64,000 nt of DNA from Marsupella aquatica (taxonomy: Eukaryota; Marchantiophyta): contig OZ316895.1 in the NCBI GenBank assembly GCA_973895155.1, forward strand, positions 13,950,001-14,014,000, written 5' to 3'. Of the stretch, positions 1 through 13,422 are shown piece after piece; positions within the stretch are counted from its first letter, which is position 1, and each line of letters begins with the position of its first letter. The translations under genes were made by a program, and so were the position numbers. The notes under the pieces are model-generated. The model saw only the letters and a list, made by a program, of their open reading frames with translations. It did no database searches and was not told where the DNA came from.

Positions 1-3000
1 AGAGCAGGACAAGGGGAGAAGCCGATGAGGAAGAGGTCGATCCCATCAATGCCATTCCAACAAACGATAACACCTGGAAAGGCTGAGCGGCGACCCTACC
101 GGAGGAAGTGCAATTACACTTTGCACGGGAGGAGGATGCATGCTTTACGGCCATGCAGACCAAGAAGTACCAAGGCTTCATGGCCGGATCCGGCTTGGAA
201 ACCTTCGTAAGATTACCATGGCTGAAGCCGAAGGTGCCGGACTCAGACTTATTAGAATTCGTGGGATCATGGGAACCCGAGACCAATTCCACGAGGGTGT
301 ATGGGAAGGATTTCTTCCTCACTCCCCGGGTGATTGCTGAGGTGTTTGGCTTGCCGGTGGGTAATAAGACCAAGGTTGATACCAGGAAGACCTTACCTGA
401 CAAGGAGTTCCGGTCGTTCCCAGGACCATCAACAAAGAATGGCTTCTTCCGGAACACCTGCACCAACCCGCACATCGGAGAGATGATCGATTTCTTGCGG
501 GTGACCATGCACTGTAACTTGCCGAGGGCAGAGATCGGCAAGGCTCAGGTCTACCTGGCAGAAAGGCCAGACCCAAGCCGGGATTACAACGGGTACCTCC
601 TCAACCAACTGAAGAAGATCTTGAAGGAGGAACAGCAGGTGATCGGCTTGGGAAGCATGTCCCAGCTTGGCTATCACATGCCGTTGTTGTGCCGGTATGC
701 CAAAAGTCAAATCTTTGCCCCAGTACTTCCCCTATCGGCAAGGGCACCGGAGGAGGTTCCGGAGCAGGGGCCGACACCAGAGAAGCCCAACCAGCCCGAC
801 AGTCTGACGATCGAGCAGGTGTTTTGGCCAAGGAAAGAAGACTTGCCGATGCAGCAACCAGGCATGCAAAATCTGCTGAAATTGCTGGAGAAGGAAAAAA
901 GAATGGCAACGGCAACGGCACCGGGACCGATACAGGACGCTGCCCCAGAGGTCGGCCTAAGCCAACTCAGAAGGGAAGACCCCTTTACCGGAGCCAAGGA
1001 GAGAAGGAGGCCGAAACACAAGCCGGGAGTACGAATGTACGTGGGAGGCTCAAGCCCCAAATCAGAGGCAGAGCAGCCTAAGGCTCCTTCCCGCGGAGAG
1101 CAGAGGGAGACAATAGCCTGGAAACCAGAGGAACCAGAGCCCGTGATCTGTAAGGCTGTTTTCACGACTGGACCAGGGAACAAAGGGAGAAGCCGGGAGT
1201 CCAAGTAGTGGAGGAGGCGGTGGAGGACTACAGCAATGATAACTCCGGCTATGGATCGGATCATCATGTTCCAGGAGTAAGGACCTGTGGCCAATTTATC
1301 CCCACGCTTCCAAGAGTAGTTTGAGGGGACCCCACCCAATAGAGTAGCCCCGAGTCTCCCCCACCAGAGGTTGCTCCCTTGAGCTTTGACGGCATAAAGC
1401 AGACGGCACAAGAATTTCAGGAGCGACATAGGGAGGAAGAGAGAGCAGCCCTGGCTAGGGAGAAGGATTTACCAGGAGGAGATTGGCCGGAGGACATCAG
1501 GCGGCTTGCCAAAAAACGAAGCAACCCTCTTGCCACCGTAGAAGAAATCCGCAAGGCGGCTTGGGAGTAGAGGCCGCGGTGGTTGATGCCGATGACTTCT
1601 AGTTACTCCACCTATGCTAAGGATAGAGCCATGGAGTACGGGGAGATGTGTGGGGACCTGGCGCTCAACATCTTTGGGGAGGAGTTGGAGTAGGGACCGT
1701 TTTTCCAGAGGGAGATGTTGGAAAAGCACCGATTAGAAGAAGCGGTGGCTTTGGAGAGAAGCAAGAAGGACGAGGTCATCCGACGGCTTAGGGAGAAGGA
1801 AGCCGAGGTGGAAGTCCTGCAGGTGGCCAACAAAGCCCAAGATGAGCTATGGATTAAGCGGCATGAGCTAAACATCATGCAGGGGCAGTTGGATACCGCT
1901 CAGTCTGACAATCAGATTATCAAAGATAAACTGACTCGGACCCAAGGAGAGTTGGCCGGCGCAGTCAAGGAAATAGAGAAATGGAAGCGGGAGCTAAGGG
2001 ATGCAGAGGAGGCCCACTTAGCAACCAACAATCGGGCCATGGCGGAGAACCAAAGAAGGGAGAGGGCGTTGAAAGGAGAGCTCGAAGATATCCGCGGAGC
2101 CCTTGAGCAGAAGGAAGCAGAGTTAGGGAAATCCTATCAAGGGATTATTGCGCTATAGCAGGAGCTTGCGTCCCTAACGGCCAGCTTCAAGGCCGACCTG
2201 CGTGAAAAGGATGACCAGCTCGACCAGACTTATGCCAAGATGAATAAGATGGAGTCTGTGGTTGTAGCAGAGCTTGACAAGGAGCTAAGAGCAACCCAGG
2301 AGGAGAGGGCTACCTTAAAGAAAGAATTGGAGGAAGCCAATAAAGAGCTAGAGGAGGCGCGCAAGGACCTGGACGAGACCCAGGAGGAGTTGGAGGAAAT
2401 CACAAGGAAGATGGAGAACCTACAGCGGCGGGCCGACAACCAAACGGAGCGGCTGAAGACACAAGCCGCAATATTTAAATGCTTGGCTTCATCAGGTCCA
2501 ACTCCAATTGGGGGAACCCAGTTACCAGGGGTAGTATTGGCCGAAGAACAAGCCGAAACACTCACCCCGATGCCAGAGGTAAGTGGCAAGGGGAAGGAAC
2601 CGGCTGTCAAAATAGGGAAGAAGAAGAAGCGAAAACCTTCTAGGTCTGGGAGTTATATGACTTCTCAAGCCGTTGTGACCGAGAAGATAAACCCGGCACC
2701 AACCTCCGGCATCGGCACGGCGGTGGATCCACCAGTCCTAGGAAGTGGAGATGGCAAGGCCGACGCCGGGAGAACCAGTAATGCTGCCGAGGTACCGGGT
2801 CCTCCACTAGAACATGTCGGGGAGGCCGTAGCCGTAGCGGAGGCCGTGACCGATGCTAAGGCCAAAGCCGAGGGTGGACCCAGTCAGGCCGATGAAGAGT
2901 TGACTCGGTCAGGGACAGGTAATCTGTCAAAAGACGGACCAACGGCAGTGGTTGCGGAGGAAGCATTGGGGGCGTCCATTGAGGACCAGCCACCGGTGTC

Positions 3001-3004
3001 GTGA
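1..3004 (+). pseudogene. Broken TE-associated gene: globular N-terminal region plus long coiled coil
   Basis: The frame is already open at the left edge (from base 3), so the true start lies outside the window. The N-terminal part (about 108-720) is globular, with segments such as VFGLPVGNKTKV and GSMSQLGYHMPLLCRYA. It weakly recalls plant-mobile-domain (transposon-associated) proteins, but I cannot name the family with certainty. A proline- and charge-rich linker follows (about 720-1380). Residues from 1379-1570 and 1715-2460 form a strongly heptad-like, Glu/Lys/Arg-rich coiled coil. The tail (2460-3004) is low-complexity, with a basic KKKKRKPSRSGS patch that could act as a nuclear signal. 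Frame changes between about 1160 and 1205, so a small indel is likely. In-frame stops are TGA 84, TGA 1322, TAG 1340, TAG 1568, TAG 1691 and TAG 2156. Every one is a single C-to-T step from CGA or CAG. Reading resumes in the same frame after each stop, so this is one decayed gene. Confidence 0.6.
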
Positions 3005-3900
3005 CGGTGTAAGGGTGCTGTCCCTTTTAGGGAGGGCGGACGTGGAGGTAGGAGGTGTGAGTGGGCAGGGCGGGCGTTGATCTCCAAGTTTAGACTTAGG
3101 ATCAGGACCAGGAGACGGCCCTGACACTTAGATTAGCGGGATTTCGGATCCACGGGTATGGACGACACTTGTGCTCCTGCCTCGCTGTACATAGGTAGAT
3201 TACAGTAGGTAGATTATGCTTACGCTACAAGGAATCAGGCGGATCCACAACCAGGATAAGTACCTGGGCTGCAGGGAGTTCAGGGCCTCTTCTTTAGCAA
3301 GTTTTTAGTTGCACCAGCAGGGCTGGGATCAAGTAGTAAGAGAAGCTCTCGGTTAGTTATACAGTGACCCTTGTGTATATTCATGTTTCCTCATACCTAA
3401 GAACTGAATAGAGCTGGCCTCACGGCTTAGTTCGCAGAGCTTGTGTATGAGATGTACTGTTTGTATTGCAAGTGCATGGTATAACTCAGTCAGAAGGAGT
3501 CATTTTGCTATTTGTGTGTCGCATTAACTTGTGTGAAGAGTGCCCACATCAACAAGTAGAAGGGAAGTAAGCAAGGGAGTGAGAGTTGGATGTGTCGAGC
3601 TGAGAGAGGTCTTAGCGGCTTAACCAAACCAATTGGGGATCATTCCGGCGGCGGAATCCAAATATACCTAACCAACAAGAGGGAAAGACAAGAGAAGGCC
3701 TAGATTAGGCCAACTGCGTATCTCATGACCCGATGAAGGATCTGTCCAGTACATGTGTGTAAAATGTTAATAGTAGTAGTAGAAAGGACGTTAGCAGCGT
3801 CCCATGCCGCTAAGCCACGGAAACGGCCTCGCCGAGCATGAAACCTGTGGGAATCGGCTTTGCGGGGGGGTTTCTTGGGTTTGGGGAGCCATGGGATGCA
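3005..3900. other. Non-coding stretch downstream of the broken gene
   Basis: I see no coding region, RNA gene or clear LTR here. It may be the 3' part of the element that carried the broken gene, but no terminal repeat partner is visible in the window. Confidence 0.4.
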
Positions 3901-3904
3901 CCAC

Positions 3905-4725
3905 AGGAGGTAGTAAAGGGATGGGAGTGGAGAGGAGGTTATGGAGGGGGAAAGCACAATCCCAACAAGCTACTCCACGCTCATTTTTGCATGCCCAACC
4001 CAAAGATATGTCAAATCAAAGTTGAACACACTATGCTGCTGAAAAAACTAATTTTTGCAGGGAAGTTGCGATTTGAATGTAGTGGCTATGGAGGCAAGAC
4101 AGGGAGGGGAGTGGAGGGAAGACTATGGAGGGGAGAATTGTGGTTCCAACGAGCTACTCCACGCTTGTTTATGTCTATCCAGTCCAAAGATATGCTAATC
4201 GAAGTTCAGGTGAACTGTGCTGCCAAAAAACTGATTTTTTGACAAAAAAGTTGCATTTTCTTTGGGGAAAACACGACTTGAATGTAGTGGCTATGGAGGT
4301 AGGAGAGGGAGGGAGTGGAAAGAGACTATGGAGGGGAGAATTATGGTTCCAACGAGCTACTCCATGCTTGTTTTTGTCTATCCAATCCAAAGATATGCTA
4401 ATCGAAGTTCAGGTGGATTGTGCTACAAAAAAATTGGTTTTTCGACAGAAAAATTGCGTTTTCTTTGGGGAAAACACGACTTGAACGTAGTGGCTATGGA
4501 GGCAAGAGAGGGAGTGGAGGGGAGGGGAGAATATGGAGGGGGAAGTCATGATTCTAACAAGCTACTCCACGCTCACTTTGACCTACCCGATGCAAAGATA
4601 TATGACACGGAAGTGGAAGGTCTACTGTCACTGTCAACTCCCATTTCCTTTGGCAAAATTGCAAGTCCTGTATTCAAATCGCATTTTCTTTGGGAAAAAC
4701 ATGACTGCAATGTTTGTGTTTTGCT
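3905..4725. repeat. Tandem repeat, four diverged copies of about 185-205 bp
   Basis: The marker GCTACTCCACGCT recurs at 3969, 4153, 4356 and 4561, giving spacings of 184, 203 and 205 bp. Each copy runs through a purine-rich GGAGTGGAG/CTATGGAGG block, the marker, a CCAAAGATATG block and an A-rich TTTTCTTTGGG-AAAACA block. Copies 2 and 3 are closest. Open frames of 119-157 codons across the array only reflect the repeat length and are not genes. Confidence 0.8.
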
Positions 4726-4739
4726 CCTACCCTAAAAGC

Positions 4740-7700
4740 AAGGATTAGGAGGCGACGGGATTGATAGGAACGAACCAAGAATACCAGGGAGAGGTTTTTG
4801 ACAGTGGGAGAGGGCGGGCAGGGGTGAGCTCACACTAGGCAACGAACCCCTTTAGCTGGGGCAGAACAAGGTGGGAAGAGATTTTTTTGAGGGAAATCCC
4901 CGCCATTGGATGCAGACATGTGGCATGATTTCGGTCGTTGGATGAGTATGAGTTAACCATAGGTGGTTAACTTAACCACTGCTGCAAAAAGGTGGCATTC
5001 TAGTAAATAATCTAAAAACCATGGCAAGGTAATAATTTTGCACAAAAAAGGTGGCAAAACAGTAAATCTCAGTTTGCATAATATCACGTTATGTGGTTGG
5101 ATTTTTCTATTTGTTTTCTTTCCCAAGCAAAGAGGTGTAAAATCAAACCAGACACATAACCATGGTGACTTTCATGAATACTAAACCATGTCCATGTCTG
5201 GAAAAAAATAATCTGTCAGGAAAACTCACATACATGCTTGGGTGCCTCAATGTTTTGTATCTCTTGCCCAAGGAAAAAGATTTGATGCCCCATTGTTTCT
5301 CTTCACAAAGACACAAAAAGAAGATTATTACAAGACCATTTGATGAATTGAGATGCGGAAAGGAAGTTTGTGATGATTCTCACAGTCATAGCACACAACA
5401 GTCTTTACCCTGAGAAAAACAACTTGATACAAGTTATGTGATAGACAAACATGCACATTTTTCAGTGCAGCAAGCGGACAACTACAATTCTAGTAGCGAG
5501 AGACAACAAGTTATGAATGTGTGCAATTGACTCAATTTTTCAAGAAGAGAGGTTGAAGTCAGAGTTCAGTTTGGTCTCCGTATGGTTACTTGCATTGGAG
5601 GGTTTTGCACATGAATCTATGTGGAATGAATGGTCAAAGCAAGGGCATAAGCATCAAATAGAGTGTGTTGGGATGAGGAGTGGGTCAGCGTATCAAGGTT
5701 TATCTTAGTAGTGGTGGTGAAGCATTGGGCCCTCATCTTGGAAAGCCCGTCTTGGAAAGGGTTTAATGTTTAGATTTATAGACAAAAGATTATTTCACAT
5801 CGTCACTTTCACTCAGTCATCAGCCAAGACAAATCCTCATTTCAAAGTACATCGTACTTTTAGTCGACCAGTTCTTATGAATTAGAGCTATGTTGAGTTG
5901 TCAACATTGTTGCAACACACTTTTGCTCAGAGTCACTTTTGGGTGTTACAGAGAACTGAAAAGAAGCCATCCAAAGATCTACAATAAGATGGTTAGCTTG
6001 AAACAATTCCGTGGTCATGTGGATGAATCACATCACGCCACAATGAATGAGAGGGAGGGCTTCAAGTAGAATAGTTTGATTGATCAATCAATCAATGTTG
6101 CATGGGAGTGTTGGAGAACCAGTCAACAAAAATCTGAATGACTTCAATCATTCAATGTGGCAAGGGAGCCAAGAGAGATTGCTCAAGAACCAATAAAAAA
6201 CCCCTATATAACTTCAATAATTCAATGTGGCAGCAAAGTGCTCATTCAGCACAATAGCCGGTATTGATGCACATTAGGGCGACTCAAATCTCTTTGTTTG
6301 GCTCCAATTGCGGTCAAAGGCAAATTCTTGAGAAAAAATTGGCGGACGGAAAAGCATGTCCACACACTCCTTACCAAAGACAAAAATTGTAGTTTTGGGC
6401 CAAGTTTGTTTTTGCAAACTTCAAGATTTGAGACTCCCTATTAATGCAGCAAGCAGGATAGTGTACGATCAAGCTGACCTCCTTACAGACCATTAGCATT
6501 TTGGGCAGTCTATACCCTGATACGACCACTGTGTCCCTTATGCTTGGTGTCTCTGGCCACTTTTCCCAAAGAGCAACATTGGGCTGTCCCTACCGGCTTG
6601 CACTCCAAGTCCTTGCCACTGGCCCCCTGGCCCACTATGCCTCATTGGCAAAGTCAACTCCTCATGGGTCGCTAGCTTGGGCACTCTAGCCACACTTTAT
6701 CCTATGTGAGTCAACTTTGGTACAACTTTGCATGCAATGACCCATTTGGTTCCATTCGCTGAAAAATACCCAAGGCAGCACGAAAGTGCATTCCCACCAG
6801 GCGCAATTTTCTTGACCTGTTGCAAGTTGGCTAGCAGTTGTTAGTTTGCTAGTTGATTTTTTGTTGTGAGGCAAATTGAGAGTGTGTGAAATCACCACCA
6901 TTTTTAATAATTTGCATGGAATGTTGAGGTTTCTTTCAAAGTTCAAGTAGAAATCTTGTTTTGACATAGGCTTACCCAACATTGTTCCGTTTTTGCAAAT
7001 AGCCTAGAAGTAAAGTTTGTGTTAAGTTTAATACAAAGGAGAACAATAAGAAACAATTCCTATCCGTAAGGCAAATTCCATGTCAATGACAACTCTGTTT
7101 GATGTGCAGAGTGCCGTCATGAGAGAGGACACATGTTTTACAGTACCATGGTAGTGTTTTGGTCTTTAATTTTATTGCCACCAATCCTTTTCCAAATGAA
7201 AGAAATTTCTCTATTGAGGCTTACAAAGGTGATTCAACAAGGTTTGTGTGAGATTTCAATCGAAGATCCCAAAGAGAACCATTGCACGCATGATGCTTTA
7301 CAAATGGAACCTTTAGTGAATTTTTTATTTTGACGTATTATTGATGGATGCTACCGTCCATTCTGATTATGGCAAGCCTGCTAAGCAAGCAACAATTTGG
7401 GATGTCATGAGAGATTAAGTGGGACTCTTCCCTAGTGCATTAGCTTGTATGGAGCCAATTGATCAGTTCTAGGCCATCCATGATTTACAAAGGGCGCGTC
7501 GCTTTGCAATGTGAGGTTCTGAATTCATGACGGAGTTTTGTCTCTCCATGAGTTGGAGATTGTTTCATCAAACAGTACCTTGTTGTAGTCTCGTCTATGG
7601 ACCTAGATGTGGACACCGCGGCGACAGGGATTGTAAGGTGTCACGTGATTGACATGAATCTTAATACCAAAAATGCCATTATAGGGTGCCAAAACCATTT

Positions 7701-8980
7701 CCTTGTACCTGTAGATCACAAAGGAATGCTGTGAAGGTTGGTAAACACCAATTTAACGCCAAATTATTATAGCAAGACTTTGTCACACATCACCCAAGCT
7801 CAATCCCAAGGAACCAAGGTTGGGAATCAGATCTTGTGCTCATGATATTCTGGTAAGAAGGGGTCTTCATATCGGGTCCGTACACACAGGGCCTAGCGCT
7901 ACGGTGCACATATGTCTATACATATGCTTACTGCCATATGTATGTTTCTATTCTATCGCCAGAATGTACCCATAAACTAATGACTCCTGACTGATTCCGG
8001 ACTTAGGGACTTCTAAGCCATTGCCCCACTACTTTGCCATTCCACTCCTAACAATCAAAGTTGTGATAGCCCTCACCCTGCCCACTTCAATGCACTCGGT
8101 ACACCTCTCAATGGCACTGCTAGTCCCTCATACACTCAGATTGCCACACACACACACACACATCCATGAGAGAAATGAGGCTTGAGAGGAAAACTCAATT
8201 AGATTCAAAGATGTGCACAATAGTTCATTGAGAACATTTGATCTGAACAATAGGCCCGACAGCTATCTACTCACATTGTAATTTGTAAATGCTCCTCCTA
8301 TTGCCCCTCAATCAGTGTCCCAGCCTCCCCAATGTGCTCACCGCAAATTAAATTGAAATCCTCCCCACAACTTACAATCACCAACACATCACCTATCACC
8401 AAGGCTCTGTATTGGGGGAAAATAACCCAATTGTGTTGCCTACTAGAAAGAGCCACAATCCAACTTGCAAACTTGGCCAACTATTGTTGTGAAGCATGGC
8501 TGATTACTCCTTGAGTAATAGCACAACCAAGTTCTCCCCAACACACAGCTTCCAAGCCCAACCTTCCTTGCACAAAGCTCCTCCTTGTTGCTCAGTCTAC
8601 TTGAGATCACACAACTGAAGTCCCCTACTTCTGCTAGGGGGCTGCTCTATATACTCTCACACTGAGCCCAAATGGGTGGATGCTACATTGCTGGAGCCCC
8701 ATCCCAGCCCTATAGAGCCACCATTATCTCTAACTACTAAACCCTAACTCACAACTTTATTTATATCTCAAATTGGCTATGTACTTCGAATTTGGCCCTC
8801 CTTCATAGTTTTTGCAAGCTTGCACCTCCTCTCCCAATTTCTCTATTCAATCATTTGTTGCATGGATAGAAGCATTGGAAACAGTTTGGGCTCCTCTTTC
8901 CAACAAGGTCAATTATAGCCAATTTGGTCAAATACAGAGAAAGTTATGACTCCGACAACCGAGAGGAGGTACACACTATT
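4740..8980. other. Gene-poor intergenic DNA
   Basis: No protein family, tRNA or intact transposon is recognised. Open frames are short, isolated and without a family signature. The section around 7100-7700 has slightly gene-like composition but is interrupted by many stops; it could be a very old transposon remnant. Confidence 0.4.
8148..8163. repeat. (CA)n microsatellite
   Basis: A pure CA dinucleotide run of about eight units. Confidence 0.9.
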
Positions 8981-8984
8981 GCGC

Positions 8985-9300
8985 TAACCAGAGTTACATA
9001 ACTAACCCAAGTTTGTCTAACCTAGCTATCCTATCTAACCCGAGTAGAGCTAACCCGTGGTCTCAGGTTAGTCCGCTATCCGCTAACCTAGGCTAAGTTG
9101 AGCCCGAACCCAAGCTTACCTATGCTAACCCGAGTTTAGTCTAACCCGGGCTCAGTCTAACCCAAACGCGGGTTAAGCCTAAGCTTAAGCCATGCTGACC
9201 TGAGCTAAGCTGAAGCCATGCTCACATAAGCTAAGCCGTGGCCCAAAACTAAGCCTTGGCCGAGCTTAGGTTAACCCAAAACCGAAGCCGAACCTGTTAA
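8985..9300. repeat. Degenerate minisatellite built on GCTAACCCGAG/CTAAGC
   Basis: Short variants of CTAACCCGAG, CTAACCCGGG and later CTAAGC(C/T) recur irregularly every 10-20 bases, drifting from a CTAACCC-rich to a CTAAGC-rich version. No coding potential is visible. Confidence 0.7.
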
Positions 9301-11313
9301 TTCCGGTCACAAGTAAATATGTCACACTAATCAGGCCCTATTTTTCTTAATACACCTTTGTTTCAAGAGTGTTTTATATTGATTTTTCTCGCCTTGATCA
9401 AATCTTTCCAATGCTCTTTACAGTTTCAGATTTGGTGACGTATCGAAAGAGATATGGTCACCAACCACCCACGATATAACTTTTTATTTCCCTAACTTTC
9501 TAAGACTAGACTATGAATTACTAACCTAACACATAATATGAAGATGCACACAAAAGACATTAAGATTTCATGATGAGAACAATCACCATACCACATAGAC
9601 TTTTCTTTAGTTGTGGAGACTTGCTTCCCTAAGTTACCACCCATGCCCCTACACCTGCGTCCTGGAGAGCCTCCATGCTCCATTGTGCTCATCAACACAA
9701 TAGTATGGTAGAGGAGGTGAATACTCTCTTCCCCCGTTGCTTATTTGTGGCCCTGACAATGATTGTCTCTATTATGTTTGCCTCGATTGTGCACTCTTCA
9801 GGCTAACCTGCCCTAGTCCTGCTCTAAACGCCATGATAGCCTTCATTCTTGCCATCTTGCTGATCGTTATGCAGTCTCACAGTTACTTATTGCGTATAAC
9901 ATACTAATTCCATCATATTATTCAATAAGGACCATGTCGTCGGCGTCACACAAGGTGCGCACCCATCACCCCACCTAGGGGCTGGTCATGGAGGCACCCA
10001 ATATTCTGCAACCCACTTGAATGTGCTTCTGGAAACTTTGACATGTAGAATCATCCCGTTCCCCACCAATGCACAATGCACCATTTTGAAGCCAACACAA
10101 TCACCAATAATAAAATCTCTTACACCAGAGCTACATGAAGTGGGGTAGAAATGTTATACCTGGGACAGGCTGAACACAATGTTGATGGTGAGAAAGAAAT
10201 CGAGGGCACAACTTCATCCATTGTCGTTTAGCAGAAGTTTCAGTGCATCATTGGATCATTACTTTGGGCAGAACCGATAGTCTAGAATCATTCTTGCCAA
10301 GGATACATACATGGAGATAGTTTGCTTTTGCAAAGTAGTCTCTTATTTCTTTTTGTAATTTCTGAGATTTATTACATTGCCACTCTTTTTTTATCTACAT
10401 ACATACCATGCCACTTTTATTAGTTTAATTACTATTGCCAAATTTTCCAATATTAATTAGGCAGTTCTAAGGTTAGCTTGAAATAATCACATTGTCAACA
10501 TCTGGCCAGGTTTCACCATGATTGATGTCTTCTACCCAACCACACCACCCTTTCCAACCATTGAAATTGGGTTGGGATTCCTATTTTGCTCCTGTTCGGC
10601 TCACTTCTGCTTGGCTGGCCCGCTCCCACCATGGGACTCCAGATCATTCACCTTTGTCAATGGTGAAAAAGGGTGTTGAGATTACCTTGAAGAAAGTGAT
10701 GACCATCTGCTGTTGGAAAACTTGTAATGTTGACCTCATTCTAAATTACCATAGTTACTTTGCTTAATCAGAAAATCAGAGATGAAAACAGATGCAAGTA
10801 AAGTAATCCATAATGTAAAGGGGCCAAAGCCTTGGTCAGATTCCAACCATGTGCTTTCTGGTTTGTTTCCTTAAACTCCCCCAAAGTTCCCCTGCAGCAG
10901 TTGAGCAAATAAGCAGGTGAGTTAAGGGCTTCATCTTGGGAAGCAGCTCAAGATGGAGCTCAGCAGCCTGACGGGCAATGGAGCTTAGCAGCCTGTGATG
11001 GATCTCAATAGCTTGCAGCAATGGAACTCAACAGATCACACTGATGGAGATCAACAGCGGAGCAATGGAGGGGAGGTAAGTCTATGCTTGGGCAGAAATG
11101 AAGGGGACCATAGGGCCTGGACAATAATGCTCAGGCACAGGCTCCTCCCACCCTAACTCTAGTGAGAAGTGTTGGACTCTGCTAGGGAAACCCAAATTGG
11201 GCTTCACCCTGTATTTTGCCCCAAGTACTTCAAATTGCAATGAATATTATTAACAAGCACAGAAATTTTTAATGTGGTTGGGGAGACCTAAAATGGGTTT
11301 CACCCTTCAAATT
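9300..11313. other. Intergenic DNA, nothing recognised
   Basis: Mixed-composition DNA with only short isolated open frames, and no structural RNA, terminal repeats or family motifs that I can support. Confidence 0.4.
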
Positions 11314-11481
11314 GAAATAACATTAAACTAGCCCAGTAATTTTTGATAAAGTCGCGACAAGTCACCTTTAATTGCGCACAACACAAATAACTTTAATGAA
11401 ATAACATTAAACTAGCCCAGTAATTTTTGTTAAAGTCGCGACCAGTCACCTTTAATCACGCACATCACAAATAACTTTAAT
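11314..11481. repeat. 84-bp tandem duplication
   Basis: The block starting GAAATAACATTAAACTAG at 11314 is repeated at 11398 with only a few substitutions. Both copies carry AAAGTCGCGAC and CACCTTTAAT. The high similarity suggests a recent event. Confidence 0.85.
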
Positions 11482-11699
11482 GTACTAACCTAAATCCACC
11501 TAGAAAGACCGGCAAAAGTATATACTTCAACTAAAAGAGTACGGAAACTTATTTTTGCGTTCTTAAAAAACACAACTTGGCGTACGCGTGCTTCCGCTGG
11601 ATCTCAACTGTAGTAGTAGTATAAGAAATATAGAATGATCTCCCGGTACTGCTGCAGCAAAGACAGAATGATGCTGTGGGCCTTACAACTACAGGATGT

Positions 11700-13422
11700 A
11701 CAGTTCTAGTACCCTAGGAGATTTGATGCCCTTCACGGTAACACCCGTACAACGGTCTTACAAGTGACGACGCCGTATGCGGGGCCAAAGCTCTGACATG
11801 TAACACTTTAGACATACAGACCCCGCATACGTGTCGGAGCAAGCCAGCCACTCGATACCATGCATGCACGCACGCTCTGTCTCTGACCGGCTCATAACTA
11901 AGGGCCGGTTCCCGGTCCCTGAACCGGCAGACGCGGTGCCGACCCGATGCCCGGACCGGTGGACGAAGAATAGGAACAGACCGTTCTGCGGGCGTGACCT
12001 TTCCGCTCCCTGTTGCTGCTTGGCCGGCCGGCGATTTCCACCGGTGGGACTGGGGTGGCGCCGGTGATTCAGCAGGGCTCCCAATGTAAGCTGGAGTGTC
12101 ATCCTGTCCCTCCGTCCCTCTCTCCGCCAACCGCGGCAGATCTTCTCTTCGACTTTTGGTGTCGTTCTCTCTACGAACTCCAATAATAATCGCGCCATCG
12201 CTGCGCTCCAACGAGGAGAGGGGAGGAGAGGAGAGCGGGCGGATGGCTCATTAGTGCTCGCGAGAACTACTCTAATTTGTACTACTACTGTTGCTGCATC
12301 TCTTCGTTGCGCTTCGCTTGTTGATTTGTTCTGTCTCGGAGTCTCGCTCACTCGGGGTAGACCAAGGAAATCTGTCGTCCATACGTCGCGAGGGAAGGTA
12401 CACTCGCTGTTGGACGTCGTCGTCGTTTGCGCTCGCTGCTGCGGTGCAGTGCAGGGCAGACAGGGGCATTGCAGTTCCGACCACGCAGCAAGCAGAGCAC
12501 GGAGAGAGAGGCGAGGAGGAAAGCTTGCTTGCCATCGCCACCACTGCAGGAGTACGAACCTGGGTGCGTCGTTGTGCAGGTGTAATAGCGATACTACACG
12601 CGCACGCTGACGGAAACGGTAGTGGAAAGGAAAGGTGTTGTGGAGCGGCACGAAGCGATTTGCTGTGTGTGTGTGTGTTGTGTGTTTGAGCAGCAGGTGC
12701 GGGGCGGAACTGGACTGGTGCTTAGGTTGTCCGACGGGAGATGTTGGCTAAAGTGCTTTCCGGGTTGAGGAGTGTATTTGTATGAGGCGAGGGGACCTTT
12801 GTTGGTATGTAGGGCATCGAGGAGGAGAGCGGGCTGGATAGGGAGATAGGTAAATAGATTGACAGGTAGGTCGTGAGAGAGGAGGAACTCTCTTTGCGAA
12901 ACCCGAGAGGGACAGAGCTACAGGGAGTAGCAGCAGTAGCCAAAGGCAGGGACTATTTGCGTGGACGGGACGGGGTTTTAAGGAACTGCATTCATGTCAG
13001 GGTTTGGGACGAGGACGAGGAATCGGATTCCTCGGGAAGGAGAAGGATGGAGAGAACCCCAATGAACAATTGGTTTATGGACGGAGCGGTGCGCTACAGG
13101 GCCGGCGCATTTTTGTTCTCTGCTCTGGCTTGTGTGGGTGAGAAGTTTACTAGCTACTTGCGACTGGAGGAAAGTCTTGTTTGGGGGATTTCGGAGAGCT
13201 GCGAGGTCGTGTTCTGTTGAGGCTGGCCTAGGTGAAGTGGGCCGGAGGTGTGCGTGAAGGACTATTGGCTCGGCAGATTGTAACTGTATAGTTACGCTCC
13301 TTCGGAGCATGAGATGAACTCGTAAATGTGCTGGGTGCTACCTACGGCCGAGGCAGGGGTTATCGTTGCCGGAGGCCATCTTGGTGGAACCTTTGCCCTG
13401 CGTTGAGACAGAGGACGTATAC
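11700..13422 (+). promoter_or_regulatory. GC-rich promoter and leader region of the PP4R3 gene
   Basis: Composition becomes markedly GC- and CpG-rich from about 11.7 kb and stays so to the PP4R3 start codon. A GT microsatellite lies at about 12660-12685. Several long open frames on both strands here (for example 11758-12651 minus and 12873-13220 plus) overlap each other, lack family motifs and are what GC-rich DNA produces by chance. The transcription start is not defined. In frame with the PP4R3 start there is no stop from 13318 to 13422, but also no ATG. Confidence 0.5.

Noticed and set aside
11758-12651. 297-codon minus-strand open frame upstream of PP4R3
   Set aside because: Composition follows the GC-rich promoter, there are no domain motifs, and equally long frames exist on the other strand over the same bases.
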